Shown: piece after piece, positions 24,754 to 33,261 of the stretch
How positions within the stretch are numbered: position 1 is the stretch's first letter
Layout: each line of letters begins with the position of its first letter
DNA from: an uncultured Clostridia bacterium
GTDB taxonomy: Bacteria; Bacillota; Clostridia; Christensenellales; Borkfalkiaceae
Direction: 5' to 3'
DNA length: 64,000 bases
Assembly: GCA_934271275.1 (NCBI GenBank)
Contig: CAKQRD010000006.1
Coordinates: 93,314 to 157,313, forward strand
Notes under the pieces: generated by a model
What the model saw: only the letters and a program-made list of their open reading frames with translations
Databases searched by the model: none
What the model was told of the DNA's origin: nothing
Made by a program: the position numbers and the translations under genes

Positions 24754-25196
24754 TAACCTTCACCGCCTTCCTCTTTAATTTCTTCCGCTACCGTCTTTTT
24801 AACGAATTTCGTTTTTACGGGGAGCTTATGTCCCGCAAGACGCATAGCCTCTTTTGCCTGTTCTTCGGTGATGCCGCCCATCTCGAACAAAACTCTGCCC
24901 GGTTTAACGACCGCTACCCAGAACTCTACCGAACCTTTACCGGAACCCATACGGCTGTCCGCAGGTTTTTTGGTTACAGGCTTGTGGGGGAATATGTCTA
25001 TCCATACCTTACCGCCACGTTTAACGAATCTCGTCATAGCGACACGCGCCGCTTCTATCTGGTTGGATTTGATCCAGCCGGGTTCGGTCGCTACCAAGCC
25101 GTACTCGCCGTAAGCTATCTTATTGCCTTTGGTACACTTACCGGTCATTCTGCCGCGGTGTACTCTTCTTCTCTTAACACGTTTTGGCATTAACAT
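24753..25196 (-). CDS. rplP: 50S ribosomal protein L16
   Basis: 147 residues from the ATG at 25196 (MLMPKRVKRRRVHRGRMTGK); a longer in-frame extension runs into rpsC and is not real. GGAGG lies 12 nt before this ATG. PHKPVTKKPADSRMGSGKGS marks the A-site loop region. Confidence 0.97.
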   Translation of the reverse strand: MLMPKRVKRRRVHRGRMTGKCTKGNKIAYGEYGLVATEPGWIKSNQIEAARVAMTRFVKRGGKVWIDIFPHKPVTKKPADSRMGSGKGSVEFWVAVVKPGRVLFEMGGITEEQAKEAMRLAGHKLPVKTKFVKKTVAEEIKEEGGEG

Positions 25197-25198
25197 AA

Positions 25199-25867
25199 TT
25201 AATTCTCGCCTCCTTGAACGGTTTTCTTCTTGGCGGAACCGATTACCTCGCCCTTGTAAATCCAGCATTTAACGCCGATTACGCCGAAGGTGGTGTGAGC
25301 TTCCGCAAAGCCGTAGTCTATGTCCGCTCTCAAAGTCTGAAGCGGAATGGAGCCTTCGTGATACTGCTCCGAGCCTGCTATTTCTCTGCCGTCAAGTCTT
25401 CCGCTTACGCAAACCTTAACGCCTTTGATACCGCTTCTCGTGCATCTCTGAATCGCCTGCTTCATAGCGCGTCTGAAAGTTACGCGCTTTTCGAGCTGGG
25501 AAGCGATGCCTTCCGCAACGAGCTGTGCGTCCGCGTCGGGTTTCTTTACTTCGGAGATGTTTACGGAAATCTGTTTACCCTTGCAGATTTTCGCAACGGT
25601 CTTTTTGATGTTTTCGATTTCCGCGCCCTGTTTGCCGATAAGCACGCCGGGGCGAGCGGTGTAAATGGTGATTATAATCTTGCTTGCGACCTTTTCGATA
25701 GCGATCTTGGAGATTGCAGCCTGATAATACTTTTTCTTTAACGCGGTCCTTATCTCGTTGTCTTCCTTAACGTTCGCCGCAACGTCTTTCTTATCGACGA
25801 ACCACTGGGAATCCCAATCTTTAATAATACCGACTCTTAATCCGTGCGGGTTAACTTTCTGTCCCAT
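25199..25867 (-). CDS. rpsC: 30S ribosomal protein S3
   Basis: 222 residues. MGQKVNPHGLRVGIIKDWDS, a KH domain with RPGVLIGKQGAEIENIKK (about 71-88), and the C-terminal RADIDYGFAEAHTTFGVIGVK. Lines the mRNA entry tunnel. Confidence 0.98.
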   Translation of the reverse strand: MGQKVNPHGLRVGIIKDWDSQWFVDKKDVAANVKEDNEIRTALKKKYYQAAISKIAIEKVASKIIITIYTARPGVLIGKQGAEIENIKKTVAKICKGKQISVNISEVKKPDADAQLVAEGIASQLEKRVTFRRAMKQAIQRCTRSGIKGVKVCVSGRLDGREIAGSEQYHEGSIPLQTLRADIDYGFAEAHTTFGVIGVKCWIYKGEVIGSAKKKTVQGGEN

Positions 25868-25877
25868 ACTCTGCCTC

Positions 25878-26264
25878 CTATGCCTTCGCGTCCAGCACGA
25901 TAGTGATGTGGCTGGTGCGCTTCAAAATTCTGAACGCTCTTCCCTGCGCTCTGGGCATAACCCTTTTAAGCGTGGGACCCTGATCTGCGTAACAAGCCGC
26001 GACGTAGAGATCGTCTCTGTTCATATTGTTGTTGTTTTCGGCGTTAGCCGCAGCGGACATAAGTACCTTTTTAATCGGTTCGGACGCGGACTTGGGGGTG
26101 TTGTCGAGGATAGCCGCAGCTTCTCTCACGCTCTTGCCCCTGATAACGTCAAGCACGATTCTCACTTTATAAGGAGAAATTCTGACGTGCTTTGCGACCG
26201 CTCTCGGACGTCTGTCTTTATTCTCCGCGATTCTCGCGGTTTTTTCTCTTAAATTCTTAGCCAT
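25878..26264 (-). CDS. rplV: 50S ribosomal protein L22
   Basis: 128 residues. AVAKHVRISPYKVRIVLDVI and the tunnel hairpin YADQGPTLKRVMPRAQGRAF (about 97-116). The N terminus is slightly longer than usual and basic. Confidence 0.98.
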   Translation of the reverse strand: MAKNLREKTARIAENKDRRPRAVAKHVRISPYKVRIVLDVIRGKSVREAAAILDNTPKSASEPIKKVLMSAAANAENNNNMNRDDLYVAACYADQGPTLKRVMPRAQGRAFRILKRTSHITIVLDAKA

Positions 26265-26275
26265 CTTGAAATCTC

Positions 26276-26557
26276 CTATCTCGCACCCGTGGATTTTTCC
26301 GAACCGGCGTGTCCCTTAAACGTTCTCGTGGGAGCGAACTCGCCGAGCTTGCAACCTACCATATCTTCGGTACAATATACGGGAACGTGTTTTCTGCCGT
26401 CGTAAACCGCTATCGTATGACCTACGAACTGCGGGAATATCGTGGACGATCTCGACCAGGTTTTTAAAACCTTCTTTTCGTTTTTCTCGTTTAATTCTTC
26501 CACTCTTTTCAAGAGTTTAGGTTCTACGTAAGGACCTTTTTTAACGCTTCTTGACAT
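26276..26557 (-). CDS. rpsS: 30S ribosomal protein S19
   Basis: 93 residues. MSRSVKKGPYVEPKLLKRVE and FVGHTIAVYDGRKHVPVYCTE. Head protein partnered with S13. Confidence 0.98.
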   Translation of the reverse strand: MSRSVKKGPYVEPKLLKRVEELNEKNEKKVLKTWSRSSTIFPQFVGHTIAVYDGRKHVPVYCTEDMVGCKLGEFAPTRTFKGHAGSEKSTGAR

Positions 26558-26567
26558 ACCGTTCTCC

Positions 26568-27395
26568 TTAATTTATCCTCGTGATGATAAGCTTGTCAGA
26601 CGACTTTTTGTGTTTTCTCGTCTTATAACCGAGAGCAGGTTTACCCCAAGGAGTAACAGGCCCCGGCATACCGACGGGAGATTTGCCTTCGCCGCCGCCG
26701 TGAGGGTGGTCGCACGGGTTCATAACCACGCCGCGGACGGAAGGACGAATACCGAAGTGTCTCGTTTTGCCCGCTTTGCCGACTCTTATAATCTCGTGTT
26801 CGAGATTGCCTATCTGACCTATCGTCGCCTTGCAGTTTGCGAGAATGTATCTCATTTCTCCGCTCGGCATTTTGAGGGTAACGTATTTTTCGTCACGCGC
26901 CATAATCTGCGCGCTCATACCCGCGGCTCTCGCGATCTGACCGCCTTTACCGGGCTGCATCTCGATGTTGTGAACCATAGTACCTACGGGAATGTCTTTA
27001 AGCTTTAACGCGTTGCCCGCCTTGATATCCGCGGTTTCGCCGGAAATAACGGTGTCGCCTACTTTGAGGCCTACGGGAGCAAGGATATAAGTCTTTGCGC
27101 CGTCCGCGTATTGAAGGAGCGCGATGTTCGCGCTGCGGTTCGGATCGTATTCGATGGTCTTAACCGTTGCGGGGATACCGTCTTTCGCGCGTTTGAAGTC
27201 GATGATACGGTATTTTCTTCTGTTGCCGCCGCCGATGTGACGAACGGTAATCTTACCCTGCGCGTTTCTGCCGCCCGACTTTCTCTGATCTTCGAGAAGC
27301 GATTTCTCGGGTTTCGTCGTCGTGATTTCGTCGTATGCGCTGACCGTCATGAAACGGCGAGCGGACGAAGTCGGTTTATATCTTTTTATAGCCAT
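26568..27395 (-). CDS. rplB: 50S ribosomal protein L2
   Basis: 275 residues, standard. KRYKPTSSARRFMTVSAYDE, RVGKAGKTRHFGIRPSVRG, and the catalytic-centre loop MNPCDHPHGGGEGKSPVG with the conserved His. Needed for subunit joining and peptidyl transfer. Confidence 0.98.
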   Translation of the reverse strand: MAIKRYKPTSSARRFMTVSAYDEITTTKPEKSLLEDQRKSGGRNAQGKITVRHIGGGNRRKYRIIDFKRAKDGIPATVKTIEYDPNRSANIALLQYADGAKTYILAPVGLKVGDTVISGETADIKAGNALKLKDIPVGTMVHNIEMQPGKGGQIARAAGMSAQIMARDEKYVTLKMPSGEMRYILANCKATIGQIGNLEHEIIRVGKAGKTRHFGIRPSVRGVVMNPCDHPHGGGEGKSPVGMPGPVTPWGKPALGYKTRKHKKSSDKLIITRIN

Positions 27396-27413
27396 TTTAA
27401 TTTCCTCCGGGAA

Positions 27414-27704
27414 TTAGGACAACGAATCGAAGAACTCGATGGACTTGCTGTCGCTCTTAAGCTGAACGATCGCCTTTTTGTAGTCGGGAGTATAACCTTC
27501 GTACTTGCCTTGTCTTTTAAGCTTTCCGCCGACGATCGCGGTGTTGACCTTTGCGACCTTGACGCCGAAGATTTCTTCGATAGCAAGCTTAATCTGGGTT
27601 TTATTAGCGTTTTTAGCCACTATAAAACTATATTTTTTATCCTTGATACCCGCATAGCTCTTTTCGGAGAGAAGGGGTTTGATAATGATGTCGTGTGCAG
27701 CCAT
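27414..27704 (-). CDS. rplW: 50S ribosomal protein L23
   Basis: 96 residues. IIIKPLLSEKSYAGIKDKKY and VNTAIVGGKLKRQGKYEGYTPDYKKAIV. Main docking protein for trigger factor and SRP at the exit tunnel. TAATG overlap with rplD. Confidence 0.97.
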   Translation of the reverse strand: MAAHDIIIKPLLSEKSYAGIKDKKYSFIVAKNANKTQIKLAIEEIFGVKVAKVNTAIVGGKLKRQGKYEGYTPDYKKAIVQLKSDSKSIEFFDSLS

Positions 27705-28330
27705 TATTCTCCGTAGACCTCCTGTATTTGTTCGACAGCCTTTTTGGAAATGACTATCTTCGCGTTTTTAACGACGTCGTAGGTGTTAATCTGATCCGCG
27801 GGAATCGTGGTGATTTCGGGAATATTCGCAGAAGCTCTTAAAACGGCCTCGTCCGCGTTATCCATAACCACGAGTACGCTTTTATCGAGCTTGAACGCTT
27901 TGAGGAAGGCAGCCATTTCTTTCGTCTTGGGAGCTTCCACCTTTATCTCGTCGATAAAGATAACTTCGTCGTCTCTGATTTTCTGCGAAAGCGCGGAGAA
28001 AAGCGCAACCTCTTTCGCTTTAACGTTCATCTTTTTGGAGAAGTCGCGGGGCTTCGGAGCGAAAACCACGCCGCCCTTAACCCATTGCGGACTCCTTATA
28101 GAACCCTGTCTTGCTCTGCCGGTGCCTTTCTGTCTCCAAGGCTTTGCGCCGCCGCCGCGAACCTCGCTGCGGGTAAGAGTGCTTTTCGTGCCTTGTCTTT
28201 CGTTGGAGAGGCGGGTTACCACAGCCTGGTGAATAACCGCTTCGTTGTATTCCGCGCCGAACAAAACGTCGTTGAGATCGAGATTGCCTACTTCGGCAGC
28301 TTTCATATTAAATAATTTAACGCTTGGCAT
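27704..28330 (-). CDS. rplD: 50S ribosomal protein L4
   Basis: 208 residues. The extended tunnel loop shows GTKSTLTRSEVRGGGAKPWR and QKGTGRARQGSIRSPQW (about 47-83). In E. coli L4 represses the S10 operon through its leader; the leader here differs and direct control by L4 is not shown. Confidence 0.98.
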   Translation of the reverse strand: MPSVKLFNMKAAEVGNLDLNDVLFGAEYNEAVIHQAVVTRLSNERQGTKSTLTRSEVRGGGAKPWRQKGTGRARQGSIRSPQWVKGGVVFAPKPRDFSKKMNVKAKEVALFSALSQKIRDDEVIFIDEIKVEAPKTKEMAAFLKAFKLDKSVLVVMDNADEAVLRASANIPEITTIPADQINTYDVVKNAKIVISKKAVEQIQEVYGE

Positions 28331-28341
28331 TTTCTTTCTCC

Positions 28342-28971
28342 TTACGCTTTAACGCTGTTTCTTAAAGTAACTATGCCCTTGACGGGACCGGGAACCGCGC
28401 CCTTAACGAGAATCGCGTTTCTCTCTTTATCGACTTTAACGACTTCGAGATTGAGAACGGTTACGTTTTCGTGACCGTACTGCCCCGGCATTCTCTTACC
28501 CTTGAAGACTCTCGAAGGGGAGCTGTTCGCGCCCATAGAACCGACTTCTCTGTGTACGGGGCCTACGCCGTGGGTTTCTTTCAGTCTGTGATTGTTCCAT
28601 CTTTTGATAACGCCCGTGAATCCGTGACCTTTGGACACGCCGGAAACGTCTATTTTGTCGCCCGCCGCGAACGTCTCGCAGGTAACCACCGCGCCGACTT
28701 CGAGACCCGAATCTTCCATTCTGAATTCTTTCAGAACCTTCTGGGGCGCAACGCCGATTTTCTTGAAAAGACCCGCTTCGGGCTTGTTGAGATCGTTTTC
28801 CTTAACCTCGTCGAAGCCGAGCTTGATTGCGGAATAACCGTCTCTTTCCAAAGTCTTAACCTGAACGACGGGACAAGGACCTGCCTCGATAACCGTTACG
28901 GGAATAACCTTGCCGTTCTCGGTGAAGACCTGCGTCATTCCGAGCTTTCTGCCAATGATTGCTTTATTCAT
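28342..28971 (-). CDS. rplC: 50S ribosomal protein L3
   Basis: 209 residues. MNKAIIGRKLGMTQVFTENG, then VSGVSKGHGFTGVIKRWNNH and GSMGANSSPSRVFKGKRMPG, the finger reaching the peptidyl transferase centre. Ribosome site GGAGGTGAACTTTATCT. Confidence 0.98.
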   Translation of the reverse strand: MNKAIIGRKLGMTQVFTENGKVIPVTVIEAGPCPVVQVKTLERDGYSAIKLGFDEVKENDLNKPEAGLFKKIGVAPQKVLKEFRMEDSGLEVGAVVTCETFAAGDKIDVSGVSKGHGFTGVIKRWNNHRLKETHGVGPVHREVGSMGANSSPSRVFKGKRMPGQYGHENVTVLNLEVVKVDKERNAILVKGAVPGPVKGIVTLRNSVKA

Positions 28972-29007
28972 AGATAAAGTTCACCTCCGTAATATATATA
29001 ATGTTTA

Positions 29008-29307
29008 TTAGAGCTTGATTTTGATGTCTACGCCCGCGGGAAGGTGAATGCTGTCTAAAAGCTTCACGTTCGGGGAATAGATGTCGATAAGTCTTTTGTG
29101 CGTTCTGATCTCGAACTGTTCGCGGGAATCTTTATATTTGTGCGGGGAACGCAAAATAGTAACGATTTCCTTTTCGGTGGGAAGCGGAATGGGACCGCTT
29201 ATCTTCGCGCCCGATTTCTGCATCGTTTCAACGATTTTAGAAGCCGCGCTGTCGAGCATTTCCACGTCGTAAGACATAAGCTTGATTCTGATTTTCTGAC
29301 TTGCCAT
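29008..29307 (-). CDS. rpsJ: 30S ribosomal protein S10
   Basis: 99 residues. IRIKLMSYDVEMLDSAASKI and FEIRTHKRLIDIYSPNVK. First gene of the ribosomal superoperon; in other bacteria it also pairs with NusB in antitermination. AAGGAG ribosome site. About 250 nt of leader precede it. Confidence 0.98.
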   Translation of the reverse strand: MASQKIRIKLMSYDVEMLDSAASKIVETMQKSGAKISGPIPLPTEKEIVTILRSPHKYKDSREQFEIRTHKRLIDIYSPNVKLLDSIHLPAGVDIKIKL

Positions 29308-29390
29308 TGTTCGTAACTCCTTTTTCTACCTAACTTGTTATTCTGCCGTGTCGCTGTAAACTCCGCCGTGCGTGTCCTGAAAAAGTAAAT

Positions 29391-29437
29391 AAAAAAATCA
29401 TTCGCCGATACTTAATTTTTTAAGTCGCTGCGAATGA
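29391..29437 (-). terminator. Intrinsic terminator (attenuator) in the S10 leader
   Basis: On the minus strand TCATTCGC (29437-29430), an inner ACTTA/TAAGT stem, GCGAATGA (29405-29398), then seven U. It lies between the promoter (29568-29597) and rpsJ, with no gene in between, so it must act on the ribosomal transcript itself. A competing hairpin AAGTC/GACTT (29440-29422) uses the same 5' arm and would prevent it forming. Confidence 0.7.
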
Positions 29438-29567
29438 CTTTACCCTTTCTTCGTTTGAAGTTAGTCGCAGAGATCGAGTCTCCACACTTGTCAACGGAAA
29501 TTATCTGTCGCCGTCACCAACGAATTTCAGTAACTTCCCGTATCAACCCAGATTACACAGCCTACAT

Positions 29568-29597
29568 ATTATATACTACGTGTCAATAGGTTGTCAA
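29568..29597 (-). promoter_or_regulatory. Promoter of the S10-spc-alpha superoperon
   Basis: TTGACA (29597-29592), 18-nt spacer, TATAAT (29573-29568), both consensus. Expected transcript start near 29561. The upstream 60 bases are rich in A/T tracts, like an UP element. Confidence 0.8.
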
Positions 29598-29722
29598 ACG
29601 ATTTTACACGGTTTTATGAAATTTTTTAATATTTTTTCGATATTTTTTAACGCCGACGAAAAGAAATATCCTGTCAGTTTTTATGCCGTCTCCGGTCAAA
29701 AACCGCCTTTCGTTCTGTTTTA

Positions 29723-29754
29723 ATCCCCGCCAGCTTTTCGTCGCGGGCGGGGAT
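29723..29754 (-). terminator. Possible clpX terminator hairpin
   Basis: Perfect 9-bp stem ATCCCCGCC (29723-29731) / GGCGGGGAT (29746-29754). On the minus strand it is followed only by TAAAACA, so termination may be partial. The remaining 29598-29722 holds only AT-rich sequence. Confidence 0.45.
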
Positions 29755-29812
29755 AACTTTCTTAAAAAGAAGAAAATTCGTTCCCTCTTCTCCGCGAGCC
29801 GTCCGCCGAAGG

Positions 29813-31045
29813 TCAGGCGATTTTCTTTTTTATGATTTTGGGTTTTTCGCCCTTGTTCACGACGTTTTCGTCCACTATAACCTTTTCTACGCCCTCTTCG
29901 GAAGGCAAGTCGTACATAGTGTCGATCATCAGGTTTTCGAGAATGGTGCGCAGTCCTCTCGCCCCCGTTTTAAGCTCTATCGCGCGTTTTGCGACCGCGT
30001 TCACCGCGCCGTCGGTTATTTCCAGATCTACGTTATCGAGGCCGATAAGCTTTTTATACTGCTTAACGAGCGCGTTTTTGGGAACGGTCAGAATGTTTAC
30101 GAGAGCCTTTTCGTCCAGCGGATGCAACCCCACGGTTATCGGCACGCGCCCCACGAATTCGGGAATAAGACCGTATTTGATAAGATCCTGCGGCTGAACG
30201 TCGCGAATCATATCTTTATCTTCCGCGTTAGCCTTTTCGACGTAGCCGCCGAAGCCCAAAGAAGCGTTCTTTTCGCGCTTTGCGATAATGGAGTCGAGTC
30301 CCACGAACGCGCCGCCGCATATAAACAATATATTAGTGGTGTCTATCCTGATACATTCCTGCTGCGGGTGTTTTCTGCCGCCCTGCGGGGGAACGCTCGC
30401 AACCGTACTTTCGATAATTTTCAAAAGCGCCTGCTGAACGCCCTCGCCCGAAACGTCGCGGGTTATGGACACGTTTTCCGACTTTCTCGCGATTTTGTCG
30501 ATTTCATCTATATAAACTATGCCCTTCTGCGCCTTTTCAACGTCGTAATCGGCGGACTGAATAAGCTTTAAAAGGATATTTTCCACGTCCTCGCCGACGT
30601 AGCCCGCTTCCGTCAGAGTGGTAGCGTCCGCGACCGCAAAGGGAACGTCGAGAATTTTGGCAAGCGTTCTCGCAAGAAGAGTTTTGCCGCTTCCCGTAGG
30701 TCCTAAAAGCAATATGTTGCTTTTATCCAGCTCCACGTCGCCCTTTTCCGCCGCGGTGTTTATTCTCTTATAATGGTTGTAAACCGCCACGGAAAGAACC
30801 TTTTTGGCTTCTTCCTGCCCGATAATGTACTCGTCGAGACGGCTTTTGATTTCGGCAGGCTTCAAAAGAGAGACCTTCTCCGCGCCGCCGTTTTCTTTTT
30901 TCTCGTCCTCTTTCATTACCTCGCGGCAAACCTCTATACATTCGTCGCAAATGTAAATGCCGTTAGGTCCTGCGATAAGGCGTTTCACAAGCTCCTTCGG
31001 CTTACCGCAGAAGGAACAAAACAACTGATCTTTGTCTTTATTCAT
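29813..31045 (-). CDS. clpX: ATP-dependent Clp protease ATPase subunit ClpX
   Basis: 410 residues. N-terminal zinc-binding domain (CSFCGKP...CDECIEVC, about 10-40), Walker A LLGPTGSGKTLLAR, Walker B IVYIDEIDKI, the ClpP-docking loop as LGF (family IGF), sensor-2 region TGARGLRTILENLM. Unfolds tagged substrates and feeds them to ClpP. 17 nt downstream of clpP; order tig-clpP-clpX is the common bacterial one. Confidence 0.98.
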   Translation of the reverse strand: MNKDKDQLFCSFCGKPKELVKRLIAGPNGIYICDECIEVCREVMKEDEKKENGGAEKVSLLKPAEIKSRLDEYIIGQEEAKKVLSVAVYNHYKRINTAAEKGDVELDKSNILLLGPTGSGKTLLARTLAKILDVPFAVADATTLTEAGYVGEDVENILLKLIQSADYDVEKAQKGIVYIDEIDKIARKSENVSITRDVSGEGVQQALLKIIESTVASVPPQGGRKHPQQECIRIDTTNILFICGGAFVGLDSIIAKREKNASLGFGGYVEKANAEDKDMIRDVQPQDLIKYGLIPEFVGRVPITVGLHPLDEKALVNILTVPKNALVKQYKKLIGLDNVDLEITDGAVNAVAKRAIELKTGARGLRTILENLMIDTMYDLPSEEGVEKVIVDENVVNKGEKPKIIKKKIA

Positions 31046-31061
31046 AATTCTCCGATAAAGT

Positions 31062-31658
31062 CTACGGGCGTTTGATAAAAATTTCGTCTATAAGCCCGTA
31101 TTCTTTTGCGTCTTCCGCCGACAGATAATTGTCTCTGTCGGTGTCTTTCTCTACCTGTTCAAGCGGTTTTCCGCAGTTTTTCGCAAGTATCTTCGTCAGG
31201 CGGTGTTTCGTTTTAAGAATATGGTCCGCCTGAATTTTGATGTCGCTCGCCTGCCCTTGCGCGCCGCCGAGCGGTTGATGTATCATAATTTCGCTGTTGG
31301 GAAGAGCGTATCTTTTGCCCTTCGTGCCGCTCGACAGAAGGAATGCGCCCATACTCGCGGCAAGCCCTATGCAGATAGTGCTTACGTCGCACTTGATATA
31401 GTTCATAGTGTCGTAAATCGCAAGCCCCGCGGTAACGCTTCCGCCCGGACTGTTGACGTACAGACATATATCCTTTTCGGGGTCTTTCCCTTCAAGGTAA
31501 ATAAGCTGTGCCACGACGGTATCGGCAACCGCGTCCGTTATCTCGCCCGTGAGAAAAATTATTCTGTCCTCCAAAAGCCGCGAATATATGTCGTAGCTTC
31601 TTTCCCCTTTGCCCGTGTTCTCTATAACGTAGGGTACGACGGTGTTCTTTACGTCCAT
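31062..31658 (-). CDS. clpP: ATP-dependent Clp protease proteolytic subunit ClpP
   Basis: 198 residues. Catalytic triad Ser102 in GLAASMGAF, His127 in EIMIHQPLGG, Asp176 in DTDRDNYLSA; oxyanion GG in VNSPGGSVTAG. Forms the tetradecameric chamber for ClpX. A short prepropeptide-like start MDVKNTVVPYVIE. One GGTCAAA half-site far upstream is not enough to propose CtsR control. Confidence 0.98.
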   Translation of the reverse strand: MDVKNTVVPYVIENTGKGERSYDIYSRLLEDRIIFLTGEITDAVADTVVAQLIYLEGKDPEKDICLYVNSPGGSVTAGLAIYDTMNYIKCDVSTICIGLAASMGAFLLSSGTKGKRYALPNSEIMIHQPLGGAQGQASDIKIQADHILKTKHRLTKILAKNCGKPLEQVEKDTDRDNYLSAEDAKEYGLIDEIFIKRP

Positions 31659-31803
31659 TTAATATCTCCCCGTAAATTCATTTTTTCCGCGGAAGACCGA
31701 ATCTGCCGCGGAAAATAGGTAATAAGTTGCTTATGTCGAATTATGCAATATGTTGCATTATTTTTGTTTTAAGTTTTCCGATCTCTGCGCCGGTCAAAGC
31801 AAA

Positions 31804-31829
31804 ACTTATATAAAAGCATTTATATAAGT
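31804..31829. repeat. Perfect 26-nt palindrome between tig and clpP
   Basis: ACTTATATAAA-AGCA-TTTATATAAGT, an 11-bp arm with a 4-nt loop, in the 213-nt gap. A second, imperfect palindrome ATGCAA-TATG-TTGCAT is at 31743-31758. Either could be a protein site or a weak terminator of tig; only a short T-run follows. Confidence 0.55.
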
Positions 31830-31871
31830 ATACAAGTCGCCGCGGCAAGCCGTTAATAAATAGGCAACACG

Positions 31872-33158
31872 TTACGCAATAACGTTCGCGCTCTTCAAGA
31901 AATCGAAAAGCTTCTTGATGACGATTTCGTTCTTAACGTAGTCGAGCTGGCGAGCCTGCATATTCTTTTTGAGGTCGGGAACTTCTCTGCCCTGCGCCTT
32001 TGCCATTTCTTCTATTCTCGCTTCTACGTCCGCGTCGGTCGCTTCTATCTTCTCGTCCGAAATAATCTTTTCTATAACGAGTTGAGATTTAACGATGCTT
32101 TCCGCCTGCGGCTTGTATTCGTTTCTGTAATCCTCGACGGTTTTGCCGACGTATTTTAAGTAGTCTTCGAGTTTAAGTCCCTGATAAGAAAGGCGATAGC
32201 TCATTTCCTCTACCATTCTGTCTACCTGCATTTCGATGAGCGCGTCGGGAATTTCCACGGTAGCGTTTTCGGAAATCTTTTTAACTATCGCGTCCTCGAT
32301 TTCGCGTTCCGCTCTGTCGGCGTTCTGTTTTTCGAGTCTTGCCTTAACCTCGTCTTTATAAGCCGTGAGGCTTTCCTCGCCGACGGAATCTTTAATAAAG
32401 TCGTCGGTAAGCTCGGGAAGCTCTTTCTTCTTTATCTCGTGAAGATTTATGTGGAATACGGAATCTTTGCCTTTAAGATTTTCCGCGTGATATTCTTCGG
32501 GGAACTTGACGTTGATGTCGCGCTCTTCGCCGATTTTCATACCGACGAGCTGCTCCTCGAAACCGGGAATAAACGTGCCGCTGCCGATAACGAGCGTCTG
32601 TTTTTCCGCCGTGCCTCCCTCGAACTTAACTCCGTCAACCGAACCCGAATAGTCGATGATAACGGTGTCGCCGTTTTCCACGGCTCTGTCGGTCACTTCC
32701 ACCATACGGGAATTTCTTTCCTGCAAGCGTTTGAGTTCTGCCTCAACGTCCTCGTCCTTTACATTATACTCAACTTTTTTGAAAGTTATACCCTTATAAT
32801 CGCCGAGCTTGACTTCCGGTCTTACCGCGACTATCGCGATGAGTTCGAGACCTTTGTCGTCGACCTTTTTAACGTCGATTTCGGGAGCGGCAACCGCTTC
32901 GATAGAGGTTTCCTTTTCCAGAATCTCGCCGTAATATTTGGGGAACGCCTGATTTATGGCTTCTTCGTAGAAAATGCCCTTGCCGTAAGCGCCTTCCAGA
33001 AGGTGTTTTGGAACTTTACCCTTTCTGAATCCGGGCATAGAATATCTGCCTTTGGTCTTTTCGTAAGCCTTGTCGATTGCTTCGTTCCATTCGCTCGCGG
33101 TAAGCTTTATATCTATTTTTACAGTGCTTTTTTCCGCTTTCTCAAACGTATATTTCAT
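31872..33158 (-). CDS. tig: Trigger factor
   Basis: 428 residues, three domains: ribosome-binding tail with the signature GFRKGKVPKHLLE (about 43-55; family GFRxGKxP), FKBP-type prolyl isomerase (about 150-240, NGDTVIIDYSGSVDGVKFEGG), and the helical substrate cradle to the end. First chaperone met by nascent chains, docking on L23/L29. Ribosome site ATAGGAGAAAACT. Own promoter. Confidence 0.97.
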   Translation of the reverse strand: MKYTFEKAEKSTVKIDIKLTASEWNEAIDKAYEKTKGRYSMPGFRKGKVPKHLLEGAYGKGIFYEEAINQAFPKYYGEILEKETSIEAVAAPEIDVKKVDDKGLELIAIVAVRPEVKLGDYKGITFKKVEYNVKDEDVEAELKRLQERNSRMVEVTDRAVENGDTVIIDYSGSVDGVKFEGGTAEKQTLVIGSGTFIPGFEEQLVGMKIGEERDINVKFPEEYHAENLKGKDSVFHINLHEIKKKELPELTDDFIKDSVGEESLTAYKDEVKARLEKQNADRAEREIEDAIVKKISENATVEIPDALIEMQVDRMVEEMSYRLSYQGLKLEDYLKYVGKTVEDYRNEYKPQAESIVKSQLVIEKIISDEKIEATDADVEARIEEMAKAQGREVPDLKKNMQARQLDYVKNEIVIKKLFDFLKSANVIA

Positions 33159-33201
33159 AGTTTTCTCCTATCTTGTCGGTTTCCCGTTAAATACTTAAAA
33201 T

Positions 33202-33230
33202 ATTTTATCACAACCCGCGTTAAAAGGCAA
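33202..33230 (-). promoter_or_regulatory. SigA-type promoter of tig
   Basis: TTGCCT (33230-33225), 17-nt spacer ending TGTGA (extended -10 style), TAAAAT (33207-33202). Start expected 35-40 nt before the ATG. Confidence 0.65.
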
Positions 33231-33261
33231 GGTTTTTTAAGCTCAAAATACCGCGAATAAG

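Noticed and set aside
31785..31800. CtsR operator before clpP
   Set aside because: Only one GGTCAAA heptad is present; CtsR needs a direct tandem.
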